In this document: in pieces, positions 23,423 through 34,640 of the stretch
How positions within the stretch are numbered: the stretch's first letter is position 1
Layout of the letters: each line of letters starts with the position of its first letter
The notes under the pieces: model-generated
Database searches by the model: none
What the model saw: the letters and a program-made list of their open reading frames with translations, nothing else
Told to the model about the DNA's origin: nothing
Assembly (NCBI GenBank): GCA_008973525.1
Contig: WACJ01000099.1
Coordinates: 1 to 64,000 of the forward strand
Direction: 5' to 3'
DNA length: 64,000 nt
Source: Stenopsyche tienmushanensis
Lineage: Eukaryota > Arthropoda > Insecta > Trichoptera > Stenopsychidae
Program-made: the position numbers and the translations under genes

Positions 23423-23875
23423 TTATGTCAAATACTTCGAATGCATGGAATTATTATTTATGAGAAGTTTTATTGCATTTTCAAATGCATCCACTGTACA
23501 CAGCGCAATCAGTACGGTTAGAGGACTTGCGGTTTTTTCGTGGCAATTAAAATTTGTTCGATATCTTTTCGCAATTGGATTTGAACGCGGTTTTATTGCG
23601 CTATATTGATATTTGGACAGCCCAACCGGGTCCGATTGTAAAAAAATCGATTTCTCACCGGAAAGTATTGAATTTAATGCTTCGACAACGCCTGTTAAAA
23701 CGTAGGGGCATGATGACCCAGATTCAGTGCTAATTTGTAATCCATTCATTGCAAAAGAAGGTTTTGGAGGAATAAAGATTTTCCGGTGGAGTTTGACTTC
23801 TTTGAATGATGTACTGCAGTTGGGCGCGTTCGCGCGTCTTTCGCCAAGATGCAGTGCGGACGATGGCCTGCCCAA
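23423..23875 (-). CDS. Unassigned 150-codon open frame (doubtful)
   Basis: This is one of the longest uninterrupted frames in the window. No domain, signal peptide or membrane segment is recognised. It overlaps the start of the GC-rich stretch 23800-24150, which inflates open-frame length. No splice evidence or poly(A) signal could be tied to it. It could be chance, a remnant, or antisense to a + strand transcript. Confidence 0.15.
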   Translation of the reverse strand: MGRPSSALHLGERRANAPNCSTSFKEVKLHRKIFIPPKPSFAMNGLQISTESGSSCPYVLTGVVEALNSILSGEKSIFLQSDPVGLSKYQYSAIKPRSNPIAKRYRTNFNCHEKTASPLTVLIALCTVDAFENAIKLLINNNSMHSKYLT

Positions 23876-24297
23876 CAGGTATTATCTGGCTGGAAATTTA
23901 GCTGCAGTCAGGTCAGTATTCGCGGTAGGGGTGCTTCAGGACCACGAGGGTTGGTTTCTTTATTGGGCACATCGGTTTTGGTGTCGGAGGGCGCACGCGT
24001 GCGCCATTTAAAGCGCGCGCCGCGGTGGGGGTGGAAATAAGGGGGTCGATACTAACTGCGAAAGCACCCTCCGGTTGTGTCGGATCTACCCTCGACGCGT
24101 GCACACCGACACTGCCGAGCGCGATCTAACAGTTAAGAATAGCGAATCAAATAAAATATCTTCAATCGACGAACACTCCAAAAATTTAACGTCACCTCCC
24201 CGATTCGCGCTTCTTTGAAGTTCTGCACCAATTTAGTTGGTATTCGTTAGTTTCTGATTTTAGTGATTGAAATAAATATATTTAAAAAAAAAAAACC
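23800..24297 (+). other. GC- and CpG-rich stretch ending in AATAAA and oligo(A)
   Basis: Base composition rises sharply against the AT-rich surroundings, with CpG-dense words such as GGCGCACGCGTGCGCC (a perfect 16-base palindrome at 23990-24005). The stretch ends with AATAAA near 24271 and a run of 12 A at about 24285-24296, as in a retroposed transcript or a real gene's 3' end. No protein was recognised. It could equally be a CpG-rich promoter region. Confidence 0.35.
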
Positions 24298-25562
24298 TTA
24301 AGTGGCAATTCAACATTCTTAGATCCGTTGTTTCAACCGTTGACGATTAAACCATTTGTTGCACAATTCGAAGGTTCATTCAGTCAAGTTTATCGGTTAG
24401 CGCTAAGTATTTGGCGCCTATACTTTCATTCATAGAAAACGACATAAAGCGAGCGTTTACCGCATTAAATCATCGCAAAATTAACTTCATATCGATTGAA
24501 GGATGTTAAAGAATCTTTCGTTGAACATTCCTTTGTATGAGAACTAAAGTTAAAGCTTCCATTACGTCACGTTCTACCTAAGCGTATTTGTTGCTCTTGT
24601 TTTTCGACACTTTGCGATGTAAGTGAGGAAGAATTCCGACAGAACAAAGCCTATCAAATATCAGCGAAGCAGTTCAAAAGTCCAACACAAATCGTTCGAG
24701 GCAATCAAAAAGCGATCCAAGAAGAATCGACATGGAGTCTTTGAGGTAAGTTCATTTAATTATAGGACATCCCGTAATTTATTTTATAAATGTAATCTGA
24801 ACGAGAACTTTTTATACACGATCAATTTTAAGATTAACCAATAAATATATAAATTTATGCGATATTTTATAGCAAAATACAAAATCGATCCTATCGCTGA
24901 TCTAACGCATCAAATCGATTTCACAGCCGAAATCTTATTTTTTTAAATTATTAATATTTGCATGTATTATTCGGTGAAGCATGGATGATGAATGTTAATA
25001 CTCAACTAATGATATAAATTGGATCCGATGATTTTCGCTCAAGACTGCGATACAGATTCCCTTTGTCCTCTCAAACGATGATGGATACCGAGGAGCATCG
25101 AATGCTGACAGAGATTCCAATCGATTTTCAAGACAATTGCAGCATTTTGCAACGCAAATTTAGCACAGTATAAATTCAACTAGGCGTGTTAATAAGCACA
25201 CTCGGCATGTCCAAAAGCGCTTTTGAGATCGATCAAAAGCTTGTCCATTTAAATGTGTGCCGGCAGTTCACCGTCGGAAATTGGCTGTTTAATAGATCAA
25301 TTGACCAATTGAGGAGGATAGGATTGAAAGCCGATAAAATCTGTACGTTCCGTCGCTGTTGCTTCTCAATTGCGATGGAATTTTCGCGTTATAAATGCTT
25401 GCATTCTGTGCTTTTCAAGCGAATTTACGCTCTCGATGGCGAATTCCAAACGGTTTTAATATTCACAAGTTATATCCAATCAATTATTACAGTTACCCGA
25501 GTTAAATCCATATATAAAAAAGTGGCAATCGACATGAGAATTTATTATATTTAATTTAACAT
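24298..25562. other. Intergenic, no assignable gene
   Basis: Two frames (24623-24844 and 25186-25554 on +) lack known motifs. A GAG|GTAAGT donor-like site at about 24745 is unsupported by an acceptor or domain. Confidence 0.35.
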
Positions 25563-25672
25563 ATCACTCAATAAATTCGTAGGATATTTTCACTTTAATC
25601 TTTTTTCCCTTTTGGGATTGTTTTATCGCAATTTCTTAAAAATAAAAAAATCCTACGAATTTATTGAGCGAT
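25563..25672. mobile_element. 110-bp MITE with mariner-type ends
   Basis: The inverted ends read ATCACTCAATAAATTCGTAG and, in reverse complement from the right, ATCGCTCAATAAATTCGTAG: one mismatch in 20. The AATAAATTCGTAG core is shared with 15553-15585. A related right end, CCTACGAACTTATTGAG, lies near 44352. There is no coding capacity. It probably depends on a mariner transposase. Confidence 0.75.
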
Positions 25673-25895
25673 GCGTTATATATGCATAAGTAATCGTATA
25701 TTCTTTCCCAATTATTCATTCTATTATATACTTAGAAATGTGTGATAATATGATTTTTGCAGATTTATTGATCATAAATCGTGCATAACGATCGAATTTG
25801 GATGATTTTTAACACATTAAATCTTTTTAAAATGTTCTCAACTATGTTAAAAATCAACGGGAATTTTTGGAATAATGAGTATTATACTTTTATGC

Positions 25896-25928
25896 ATCGA
25901 TCAATGAGATCAAATCTCATTGATCGAT
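25896..25928. repeat. Perfect 15-bp inverted repeat (hairpin)
   Basis: ATCGATCAATGAGAT, a three-base spacer CAA, then the exact reverse complement. No element boundary could be linked to it. Confidence 0.8.
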
Positions 25929-27083
25929 TTTTGAACGCCAAGATGAGGAAAATTTGACGACCGTTCATAAATTGCTGATGGTACAAAATTTCTTCCATTA
26001 ATTATTGCTATATTCCACAATTCAAGACTCAAACGCTTAAATACACACAGGAATGATCATTATATTCCATGCGAATAACGCAGTGCAACAGGTTAATTTG
26101 ACGCATCGCCATTTTAAATGCAAAAAAAAGTTTTGCAAGACCAAATTTTAATTTTTTTTAAATCCGAAAATTCAACTCCAGGCGAATTTGAACACTTACG
26201 ATCGGCAAATTTACATCATATAAACGGCCAAATTATTTGGTTTGTTAATTGATCGATCGAATATTTTAATAGCCTTGTTTAGATAAATATAAAATTTATT
26301 TGTAATTACAAACGATGACTAAACATGTAAGAGCGAGGACATGATCGGGTCATGATTTAAGTCGCGGCAATCGTTAAAGATCGCTCTATTTGCGGGATTT
26401 AAGGACAAAAAAATGATGTTTGTTTGAAAATAGTTTGATTGCACTGTGTAGATGTTGTAAAAATTTAATCTTGATCTGTAATAATATTTTGCAAAAATAT
26501 TAATTCGAAATTGTTATGAACGTCCTTTGAAAATGCCAGACTGTGGATGATTCAAAGAAGATTCTTTGATGAATATGCGATGTTAATATAATCGAAAAGT
26601 TACTAAACGCGATCGGATGCCCGTTTTTTAACGCAATCAAAAACTATATAAGGATGACTCGCGTCATTCTTAAAAAATATCTATTACAAACGTATAATCG
26701 AAAGTACTGAGGATGTGTGGCGGTGTGGAATATGTATTGAACAATCGGTACACCCACTCGCTTTAGCGCCTACTTTTATCTAAAGCTTTAGGTATATCTG
26801 CAATGACGTCAAAAAAGCTTCGTATAGTTAGGCCTATATAATGGTCATAATTTTGTTCAGCGTGTAATAAAAAATGTTCAAAAAAGGACTTTCCAAGCAA
26901 GTATTTAAACTGTACTTGTTGATAATGCGATCGCATTAAAGTGACGCATGATCTCCATGGGATGTAAGAAAAACCGTTATTTTCTATAATTATCCATCTT
27001 ATGGGGTAAATTTACTTCAATAATAAAAGTGCTTTGGTATATTTTAATATGTATTTAATAAAAAATGTTATATTTATTGTTAA
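25929..27083. other. Intergenic, no recognised feature
   Basis: No coding region or repeat recognised. Confidence 0.4.
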
Positions 27084-27413
27084 CTAGCGAATATTGGCAT
27101 GTATTGTAATGCCATAAGCGTTTAATAATTATTTGAAAAGAAACGCAATACGTGGTTTATTTAGCTAAGATCTATTTATTAACCACCGTATTGCGCCCGC
27201 ATCCTTTCTCTTCCCGTCCTTGCAGCGCAAACATCATTTCATCAGACCAATATGCGCCAACATGGTGCATCCATACAATATTTATACTATGCCTATATTA
27301 TTCACGCAAGTGTTAACAATAAGTTGACAAAGTTTTATCGCAATCGGATGCACGGTATGGCAGCGCATTAAATACGGACAAACAAACATTGATTTTTATA
27401 TATATATTTTTGA
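27084..27413 (-). mobile_element. Helitron-like element H3
   Basis: Read on the minus strand it starts TC then AAAAATATATATATAAAAAT, followed by CAATGTTTGTTTGTCCGTAT. It ends with GGCATTACAATACATGCC and CTAG followed by T. The 5' TC, 3' CTAG and no target duplication fit a short non-autonomous Helitron. It is the best-bounded of the copies at 330 bases and is highly similar to H1, including the GCACCATGTTGG block. Confidence 0.7.
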
Positions 27414-27769
27414 TATTACATCTGTTGCAAATCATTCATAGGCGGCCCCATACGACTTTATTAATCCTCTCAGTATTTATTTTTTCAATCAGGTCGAAAT
27501 TGGATCGAGATAATCGAATTTTAATATAAGATACTTCAGGAAAAAATAGCATTGACACGGTTAAATTGATTGAGTTGAACAGTTATAAAAATAATGAAAA
27601 TGATGTGGATCGCTCATAAATCGTTTTCTATGTATATATCCTTGTTATAATATTTTTATCGTTATTATATTTTAGTATACGTGGAAGACGGTGGATAAAT
27701 CAAAATCGTCTTTCCTTAGATCTCCTATGGGGATCGACAATATCTTGTTACGAGGTTGATACTCTAACA

Positions 27770-28276
27770 CAGGGCTTTTTAACCTTATTGTGGTGATGGG
27801 CGCATTGAGATTTAGGAGAAGTGGGACGGGCGCAGGACGTGTTTTAAAAAACATGTTTTGCATAAATTTTAAAACATATACCTAAATTCCAAATTTATTT
27901 ATAAATTTTTTCTTCAATTTTGGTGTGTCTTTTTGAAGAATTTCTGCTTTGGAATTAGCAATTTTAGTAATGTGAAAAGGTTTAAAAAACAATTTCGATT
28001 ATGGAAATTTTTCATTATCTATGCCCTGATTTTCAAGATTTAAATAGTTTAGTTTTTCACAAATATCAGTCAAAAACGCTAAGTCAATTCATACAAACTG
28101 CTTCGAATTTAGGTTCGAACGTTTGACCTTTTAAAATGAAAAATATTTTAATCGTGCACAAAAAATGGCTTTGCGGGCGCAAAAAAATATCTCCGCGGGC
28201 GCAAAAAAAAAAATGGTTCCGTGAGCGTGCAAAAATGGCGCACATGCGTCCGCGGGCACGGGGTTGAGAACCACCG
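27770..28276. mobile_element. Non-autonomous hAT-type element, second family
   Basis: The left end is CAGGGCTTTTTAACCTT and the right end, in reverse complement, is CGGTGGTTCTCAACCCC, like the common hAT terminus CAGTGGTTCTCAACC. Flanks are CTCTAACA and CCTTAACA. Both fit the hAT 8-bp duplication pattern with T at position 4 and A at position 6, but they differ at two bases. GCGGGCGCAAAAAAA words are repeated inside near 28175-28215. A minus-strand frame inside has no recognised domain. Confidence 0.5.
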
Positions 28277-28586
28277 CCTTAACACATTGTTTGCGGAGCA
28301 GAACATCGCCATCATTCACTGCCACTCACAGAATGCGGAAAAATTAATCATTTTATTGTAAATATTATACGTCAAAAGCGTAAGATTAAAATTACGATAA
28401 ATTACGATCGTGCCTCAATATTATATTTTAAACAACTACCTATTAGTTGGAATGTAAATTTTGAATGTTTGAATATTTTTTTAATACAGAAATTCCATAC
28501 GATATTTCTTAAAAATGAGACTCAGATATTTTGAATATTATTTTCGACTTTAGTTTTGGTTCTACGGCCATTTTGCGATTTTACAG

Positions 28587-28865
28587 CTATCTCAGCTTTG
28601 TCTTTTTCGGTTGATCTGGCGTCTCGGCGAGATTTTCTCGCTCTTTTAGAAGATTCGGAGCCTCCGTGGTTGGCAAACCGTATAAGACATCAGAACCGCT
28701 TGCGATCTCCATGACGACTATTATTCTTAAAATAGGTTCAAATCTTTCGTTAAAAATACAAGCTGTAGCATGTGTGATTTCCAGTTTCGGTACCATTCTC
28801 ACAATATACTTGAGAGCGGGAGGGTGCTTATACAAATATAACGATCTTGTAGTTGCATGTTTCAA
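28587..28865 (-). CDS. Unidentified reading frame, possible exon or element remnant
   Basis: The frame encodes 92 residues, starting after a stop that is preceded in frame by a further protein-like stretch (IHTPEGANTWCE, up to about 28930). The composition is mixed with runs such as EITHATACIFNERFEPILR and a charged tail ending KKTKLR. I do not recognise the family. No acceptor or donor decides the boundaries. The open frame on the opposite strand over the same region is probably its shadow. Confidence 0.3.
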   Translation of the reverse strand: MKHATTRSLYLYKHPPALKYIVRMVPKLEITHATACIFNERFEPILRIIVVMEIASGSDVLYGLPTTEAPNLLKERENLAETPDQPKKTKLR

Positions 28866-28930
28866 CTATTCGCACCAAGTATTTGCGCCTTCCGGAGTGT
28901 GAATGCTGAGGGGCGTATGAATTCGTCAGT

Positions 28931-30835
28931 CAAAATTTTATGACAGTATGTGGCCCAAAGAGTATTGTTCATATTCTAAATTCAGGATGTCAGCGGATAA
29001 TTGATCGATAAAAATTGGATAAAACTTTTATCAATCCATTAGTTAGCTGTCCGATTGTCGACTATCTTTTTGTGCCATTACTAATCCACTTGCTTATTCG
29101 CTTTTTTTAAAAAAATATATGTTAACAATTTTTGAATTCATTTGCTTTTTTATTAGAACAAAGATATTAAAGGTCTCCAACAGGAACCTCTAACCTGTGA
29201 CTGCAGCGGTCTCAGAGCTGTTGGGGCGCAATCTGGACGGAGTGATTCCTTCGAGCGCTTTTCGCGAATTTGCTGTAAAGCAATAGAATAATGACAAAAT
29301 TATAGACAACATTTTTAGAAATACTTACTACTAATAAAGTGAAATGGCCCCTTAATATATTTTTTAATCGGATTTAATTTTATTTTTAAGGAAATATTTA
29401 ATACACATGTTGAATTTTTTTAAATAAAAAAATTAAAAAGGATTAGATCTTCAACAAAATCGTGATTATTTTCAATTACTGGAATAACGCTCCTACTCCT
29501 AATTACTTAACCTTTAAGAAAGTTCTTGCTTGATTATATATTATTTATGTTGTTAAAAGTCACTCTATTGGATAGAATTTTGTTCGAGGCTTGGTTTAAA
29601 AAGTTGTGCTTATTGATCTCAGTAATAAAGGCCTTTTAAAACTCTATAAAAAAAGATATTTTTAGTATAAAGGGTAAAAAAGGTGTCAAAGTATTTCCAC
29701 AAAAAAAAAGTAAAGTACATCAACTTTGCATGCCATTGATCTTCTTAGAACATTGAAGCGATTTTTACAAGAGGTACTTGATTCTCTGATTAAAATCTTA
29801 TAATTAATCAAATCTATTACTCCAACAACCATCTATAAATAATATGTATATATTATATATTAAAAGTGCAATGTTCGGATTCAATATATTTACAATTTAA
29901 ATATATTGAATCCAACTACCAAGGAATAAATATGCATTATTAATTAATATCGATTTTGAAGATGATATTTACTAATTTACATCCAAGTTATAAAACTGGC
30001 TTAGGAAAATAAGTCTTATCTTTAAATCTTAGAAAAACTTATTTAGACTGAAGAGCATTGTAAATGGTGTGAAAATTAATTTAGACAATACTTCTCTGAA
30101 TTTGAAGAGAAATTTTGCACTGGAATGAAGTCCATTAATTGGGTGTAATTAGCTTTCCCGACAGAGTACAGGATGAATTCTTGGATCTGTGGAATGATTC
30201 TTCAGTTCCTAATTCTGTGTATAGCTTAATTCATGGGTTCTCAATGCGGTCCAAGTGGACCCCCTGGGGTTCGATGTATGTTTAAATGTATAGTATTTCG
30301 GGAGTATATCGACCATAATTTGTGAATTTAAAAATGAAAATAGTTCAAAAATAATAAAACAAACATTCAAATATATTAATATTTTCGATCGCACAAATTT
30401 TCCACAATCCAGAAACCAATCTTTATAATAAGTTTCTCAACATTTTGTGCCCTTTTATAACTCTGCGAGTGCCGATTTTTATGATTACATACCAAAACAA
30501 AGACTGATAAATATAATGTTTATTCCTATGTATTGTTTTGTCTTTCAAAAAGCTATTTTCCATTTATAGATAATAAAAAAATGATTATAGGAAGCACATT
30601 CGTATATTAAAGTGATTTTTCTTTTCCATTACTAAGTTAATTATTTTGTGATTGAATAAGACCGTCCATCCATAATAACAGGACACATATACAACTGCTT
30701 TGCATGTTTGATGTGAAATACCATAGTAATTTACCTATTGTCTGTGAATATTAGGGGGCTTATTGCCTTTTTATAGTGGTATATAATCATACAAAGAGAG
30801 TTTGCATTCTAAAATAAATATTATTTTATTTCATG
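28931..30835. other. Intergenic, no recognised feature
   Basis: AT-rich, 1.9 kb, with only one short unsupported minus-strand frame near 30209-30394. Confidence 0.4.
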
Positions 30836-30870
30836 CTAGTGATTACCCGGCATGCGTTTTTATATTTTGA
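30836..30870 (-). mobile_element. Helitron-like 3' terminus (H4)
   Basis: On the minus strand the sequence ACGCATGCCGGGTAATCACTAG is nearly identical to the H2 terminus. The 5' part was not found nearby, so it is a fragment. Confidence 0.55.
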
Positions 30871-31379
30871 TTATATTTATTGAAGTGCTTTCATATATAA
30901 TTATGCTAAAAAAGAGTAAACGATCGCGCTTAGTAATTATTTGAGAGGTAAATTAAGAGTTCAAATGTACCTCGTTTCGATATTTCGAGTCTCCTGTCGG
31001 GCTTATGGACGCGGGATAAAAGTCGGCGCCTTGGTGACTTTCACGAAGTTCATAGTAGACTTTGTATATGTTCCCATGCTATTTAAGATGATCGGTGTTC
31101 TTTAAAGAGGATTATTGATATTCAAACGCCCATATTTTTGCTGACCTTTGACAGTATTTAAAATATTATGAAATTGTATATAATGTATTTTAAAGTATTC
31201 GAAAAATTTGAGATCTTATGTTTAAGCTCAGCCAATGTTCAGACACAATTGAGGAAAATTTTTTGCAAGTTTTTTTTAAGAACTATTGTTAAATACTATT
31301 TTTGTGCAAAATATTTTTTTATTGTTAATGGTAAAATTTCCAGACCCAAAACTATTAAAGTCCCTATCCATATATTTTT

Positions 31380-31740
31380 TTGATTTAGGTTGGAATGTCA
31401 TAAAACCCAGTAAAACACTCATAGATATTTATGGTGACGTGGTAATAGTTCTAAATATCAATATTGGATCCAGAAATTTAAATGCCAACGACTCACCGGC
31501 GAGTCGCATTTGTACGCTTTCATTACGCTCTGGCAGTTAAAAAATTAAGGGATAAACTGACAACGGGAGGATCTTTGAATTACGACAATAATGTACTAAA
31601 ATTCCTAATCGAGTCAGATCCACAATCGAAAAGTTATTGCAAAGGGATTCTCATTGACCATCGTGCAAACACATTTAAAACTTATCGGCAGAACGAATAG
31701 GATGGGTCTTTTTGTGCGATTTCGAAGTTATGCGGTTTTT
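31380..31740 (+). pseudogene. mariner transposase N-terminal remnant
   Basis: Across shifting frames the order of mariner N-terminal motifs is kept. VIKPSKTLIDIYGD (compare the A-x-x-I-x-x-x-YG-D helix) is followed by QYWIQKF (R-W-F-x-K-F position), then GGSLNYDNNVLKFLIESDP (GRPxxxDDxxLxxLIExDP). ERIGWVF and similar text end the stretch. Several frameshifts and stops make it inactive. Confidence 0.6.
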
Positions 31741-34377
31741 TTAAAGCAATTTTTTATTTCATAAAGAGAAAGTATCGGGATATTTTGGATAAAATAGGAA
31801 ACAAATCATCAACACTGATCGAAATTTGGAAAAAAAACTATAATTTAGAGTTGTGTAAATCATATTGCATCTGCTATAGCTGAATATACGACCACGCCCT
31901 TTATTTTAGGTTAGAATTTTGAAAAAATTGATTTGGTTTTTTTTTATTGCATTTTTCCAATGTTTCGACGTTTAAAAATACATTCACCAAATGAATTTCC
32001 AAAATTCCCACTACTTACGGAGTTATAGCTATTTTAGTGACGCGACAACTTGGCCAGTTCTACGAAACTACTTTTTTCAACACGATTGACGTCATATCTC
32101 AAATTTCAATTGAATAATTTACTTCAAACTGGGTACGAATCTTTTCTATATAACCATCTATTATTCCTATCATATTTATGTCAAAATTTATTTTTTAACT
32201 ATAAAAAAAACTGACGAAATGAGATTAAAAAATGACTTGACTGAATTTTTTTTTAAACAGTCGCCATTTTGTTATTTATTTTGAGTTAGGGATAATAGTG
32301 ACATCTTTACTAATTATATATATTATATTTTTGGAAAAAAAAAATCTACACAGAATAATGACACATTGGGTATACTATTTTTATAACTTTTTTTATGCGA
32401 TTTTGGATATATTTTATATAGCTGTTTCAAAGTTATGCGGTTTTTAAAATACATGGAACGCATCTTCACTTTTTCTATGTAAGTCATAGCTTTTATTGTG
32501 CGATTTTCCGCGGAACACATCTACCGCATAAAAAAAGGTTTAAGTGTATATAACAAATTAAATTTAGAAGCCCTAAATTATAGATTTTTTAACCATTAAA
32601 GTCTTCATGAACGTGAGATGCTACGACAATTTGATATCGTAACAGACCGTAAGACACAGATGGCAAATGCTGGCGAGAAAATTGTGTGTTTCAAATTGGC
32701 ACATTTATAAAAGTATATTTGCCAAGTAACCTTTTTCAAACGGATTTGAACTAGCAATATAATAAATCTGTATTGTTTGGCATAAATAATTTTATCAAAT
32801 TTTCATCCCTTCGCCCACTCGCACTTGATTATTGGCATTCTCGTGTCGGTTTAACCTTTCACCCTTACATCTGTTTGCTCAAACTGTATATCGAGATTAT
32901 TATATAATGGATGCCATGTAATTTGATTTCAGAACAAGTTAAACGATTACAAAATAATGTAAAATACAATTCCATTGTTATAAGCCAATACAATTATATG
33001 AACGTCGCTCCAACTTGGTTTCTTGGAATCATCCAGTTACCTATGGATTTCAGGATAACGGTCTTAATCCATATTTCGTCCATTATTTTTGATAATGCAA
33101 ATAGTTTAGTAGTCTATTATTTGCAATGGTTATGTGATCGTTTCATATATATCATCGACATCAACATCAAGTCATTTTACATGGTTTAAATCTTATTCAG
33201 CTTTAGAAATCGCATAATATATATTTTGAATAAAAATTTAAAATATATAAATCAATGCTGATACTTGAATGTACGGTGGCAGTTTACAGGAAGTCTGTTT
33301 CTTTACAAGGCTCTTTGAAGCTGTATAAGTGGGGATGAGAATTGATTCAAGATGATCCTTTCAATAGATATCCCGTGAATGTAATTTCTGAAGTGTGCCG
33401 GAAAATGAAACACCTAATTTCGATGGATGATGAAGTCCTGATGTGTACATAGGATTGATTTGCGGCATTATACATGTTAAATTAGACTTTTTTAGAGTTT
33501 GTGCATGATTGGCTTCCAATATATTTGAAATGCTCTTGATTAAAATTATGGTTGATCTAAAACCTATTCAAATGATAATAAGCACTATTTTCTATATCAT
33601 TGCCCCTTTAGATAGGCAATTTGAGCTTTTCTGGTTCAGTTTTTAAAAAAAGCTGCTGATTCATCTCAATATTATATTATTTAAATGCTTCGGTTATTCG
33701 GCGCTCAAATCCTGCATCCAACTCAATAAAAGATCAGATGAAAACCCTCTGTTCTACACAGATAACCATAGAACTTATTTGCGATGTAGATGGGATTTGG
33801 TATACAGGGAATTTTTAATGTTTAATAATTCATAAATATTTCGCAAGGCGTTGTTTTGCCCAAATAAAAAATACACTCTCTTAATCAGACGATTCGATTT
33901 TACACTCATTTTAATGACCTTTCAGGAAACGGTTCATTTCCGATGATCCATTTAAAATTCACTTGCTCTGTGAAGCAGTCTTACGAGTGTATTTGAAAAC
34001 TTCAAGTGTAGGTTGAATTAATTTTAACATATTTTCGCCGGGTAAATTCTCAATTTCCGTGGGCGAGTCTCGAGAATTGAACTTCCGCATCCGAGCGACG
34101 GCTCCATATGTATTCGCTTTAAAAGGCGTAGGAAAAGCTGGAAAATCGCTGCTTAATTTGATTAGGAAAAAATCCATCAGACCCATTAGATTTATGAGAT
34201 TATTAATTTTGAAAATTGCGCAATTGCCTCGTGTGCTATATGCACAAATTGCCACTGACGTCGAGTGTTACTGACATCAAATTTTGTACTATAGGATGTA
34301 CCCATAAAAATCATTTATCCTATGGTCAACATACTGTTCTAATAGATACAAGTGAAAAAAAAGTTGCGAAAAAAAAA
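31741..34377. other. Intergenic with degenerate GCATAAAAA-type repeat
   Basis: Segments near 31695-31730 and 32390-32535 share the words TTATGCGGTTTTT and CCGCATAAAAAAAGG with the 844-bp element at 36103-36946, so a decayed relative lies here. Frames at 32911-33189 and 33959-34274 have no recognised domain. Confidence 0.4.
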
Positions 34378-34458
34378 TGTCGAATGACATTCGACATGAG
34401 ACCCACACGGTAGAAATCGATGTCGAATGAGATTCGACATAGGACCGGAAAGGATTAA
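34378..34458 (-). mobile_element. piggyBac-like element end with subterminal palindromes
   Basis: The stretch ends GGACCGGAAAGGA then TTAA (34455-34458). In reverse this is TTAA then TCCTTTCCGGTCC, resembling TTAACCCTTT ends of insect piggyBac-like elements. Just inside are two palindromes, ATGTCGAATGACATTCGACA plus T (perfect, 21 bases) and ATGTCGAATGAGATTCGACA plus T. Such subterminal palindromes suit transposase binding. The other end was not found. Confidence 0.45.
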
Positions 34459-34601
34459 ATTTGAATTTTAAAAATTAAATTTTATTCTTGTTAAGTATTT
34501 TCACTAAAAGAGCACAAAACACAACTTAAAAGTGTAGCAGCCTAAGTGCAACTAATCTCCAAAAATGATCAAGCAATAAAACGAAAACCATTTTGGCTTC
34601 T

Positions 34602-34640
34602 ACTCATATATATATATATTTATATATATAAAAACAAGGT
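34602..34640 (+). repeat. (TA)n run, possible Helitron-type 5' end
   Basis: TCATATATATATATATTTAT followed by ATATATAAAAACAAGG resembles 5' ends of insect Helitrons, but no matching 3' end was identified. A plain dinucleotide repeat is equally likely. Confidence 0.4.

Noticed and set aside
24623..24844. Lys-rich frame followed by a GAG|GTAAGT donor-like site
   Set aside because: No acceptor, domain or downstream exon could be matched. A chance donor is likely.
25186..25554. 122-codon + frame running up to the MITE
   Set aside because: No recognisable motif or signal; composition fits chance.
33959..34274. Overlapping frames on both strands
   Set aside because: Neither shows a known motif; overlapping sense and antisense frames are probably mutual shadows.
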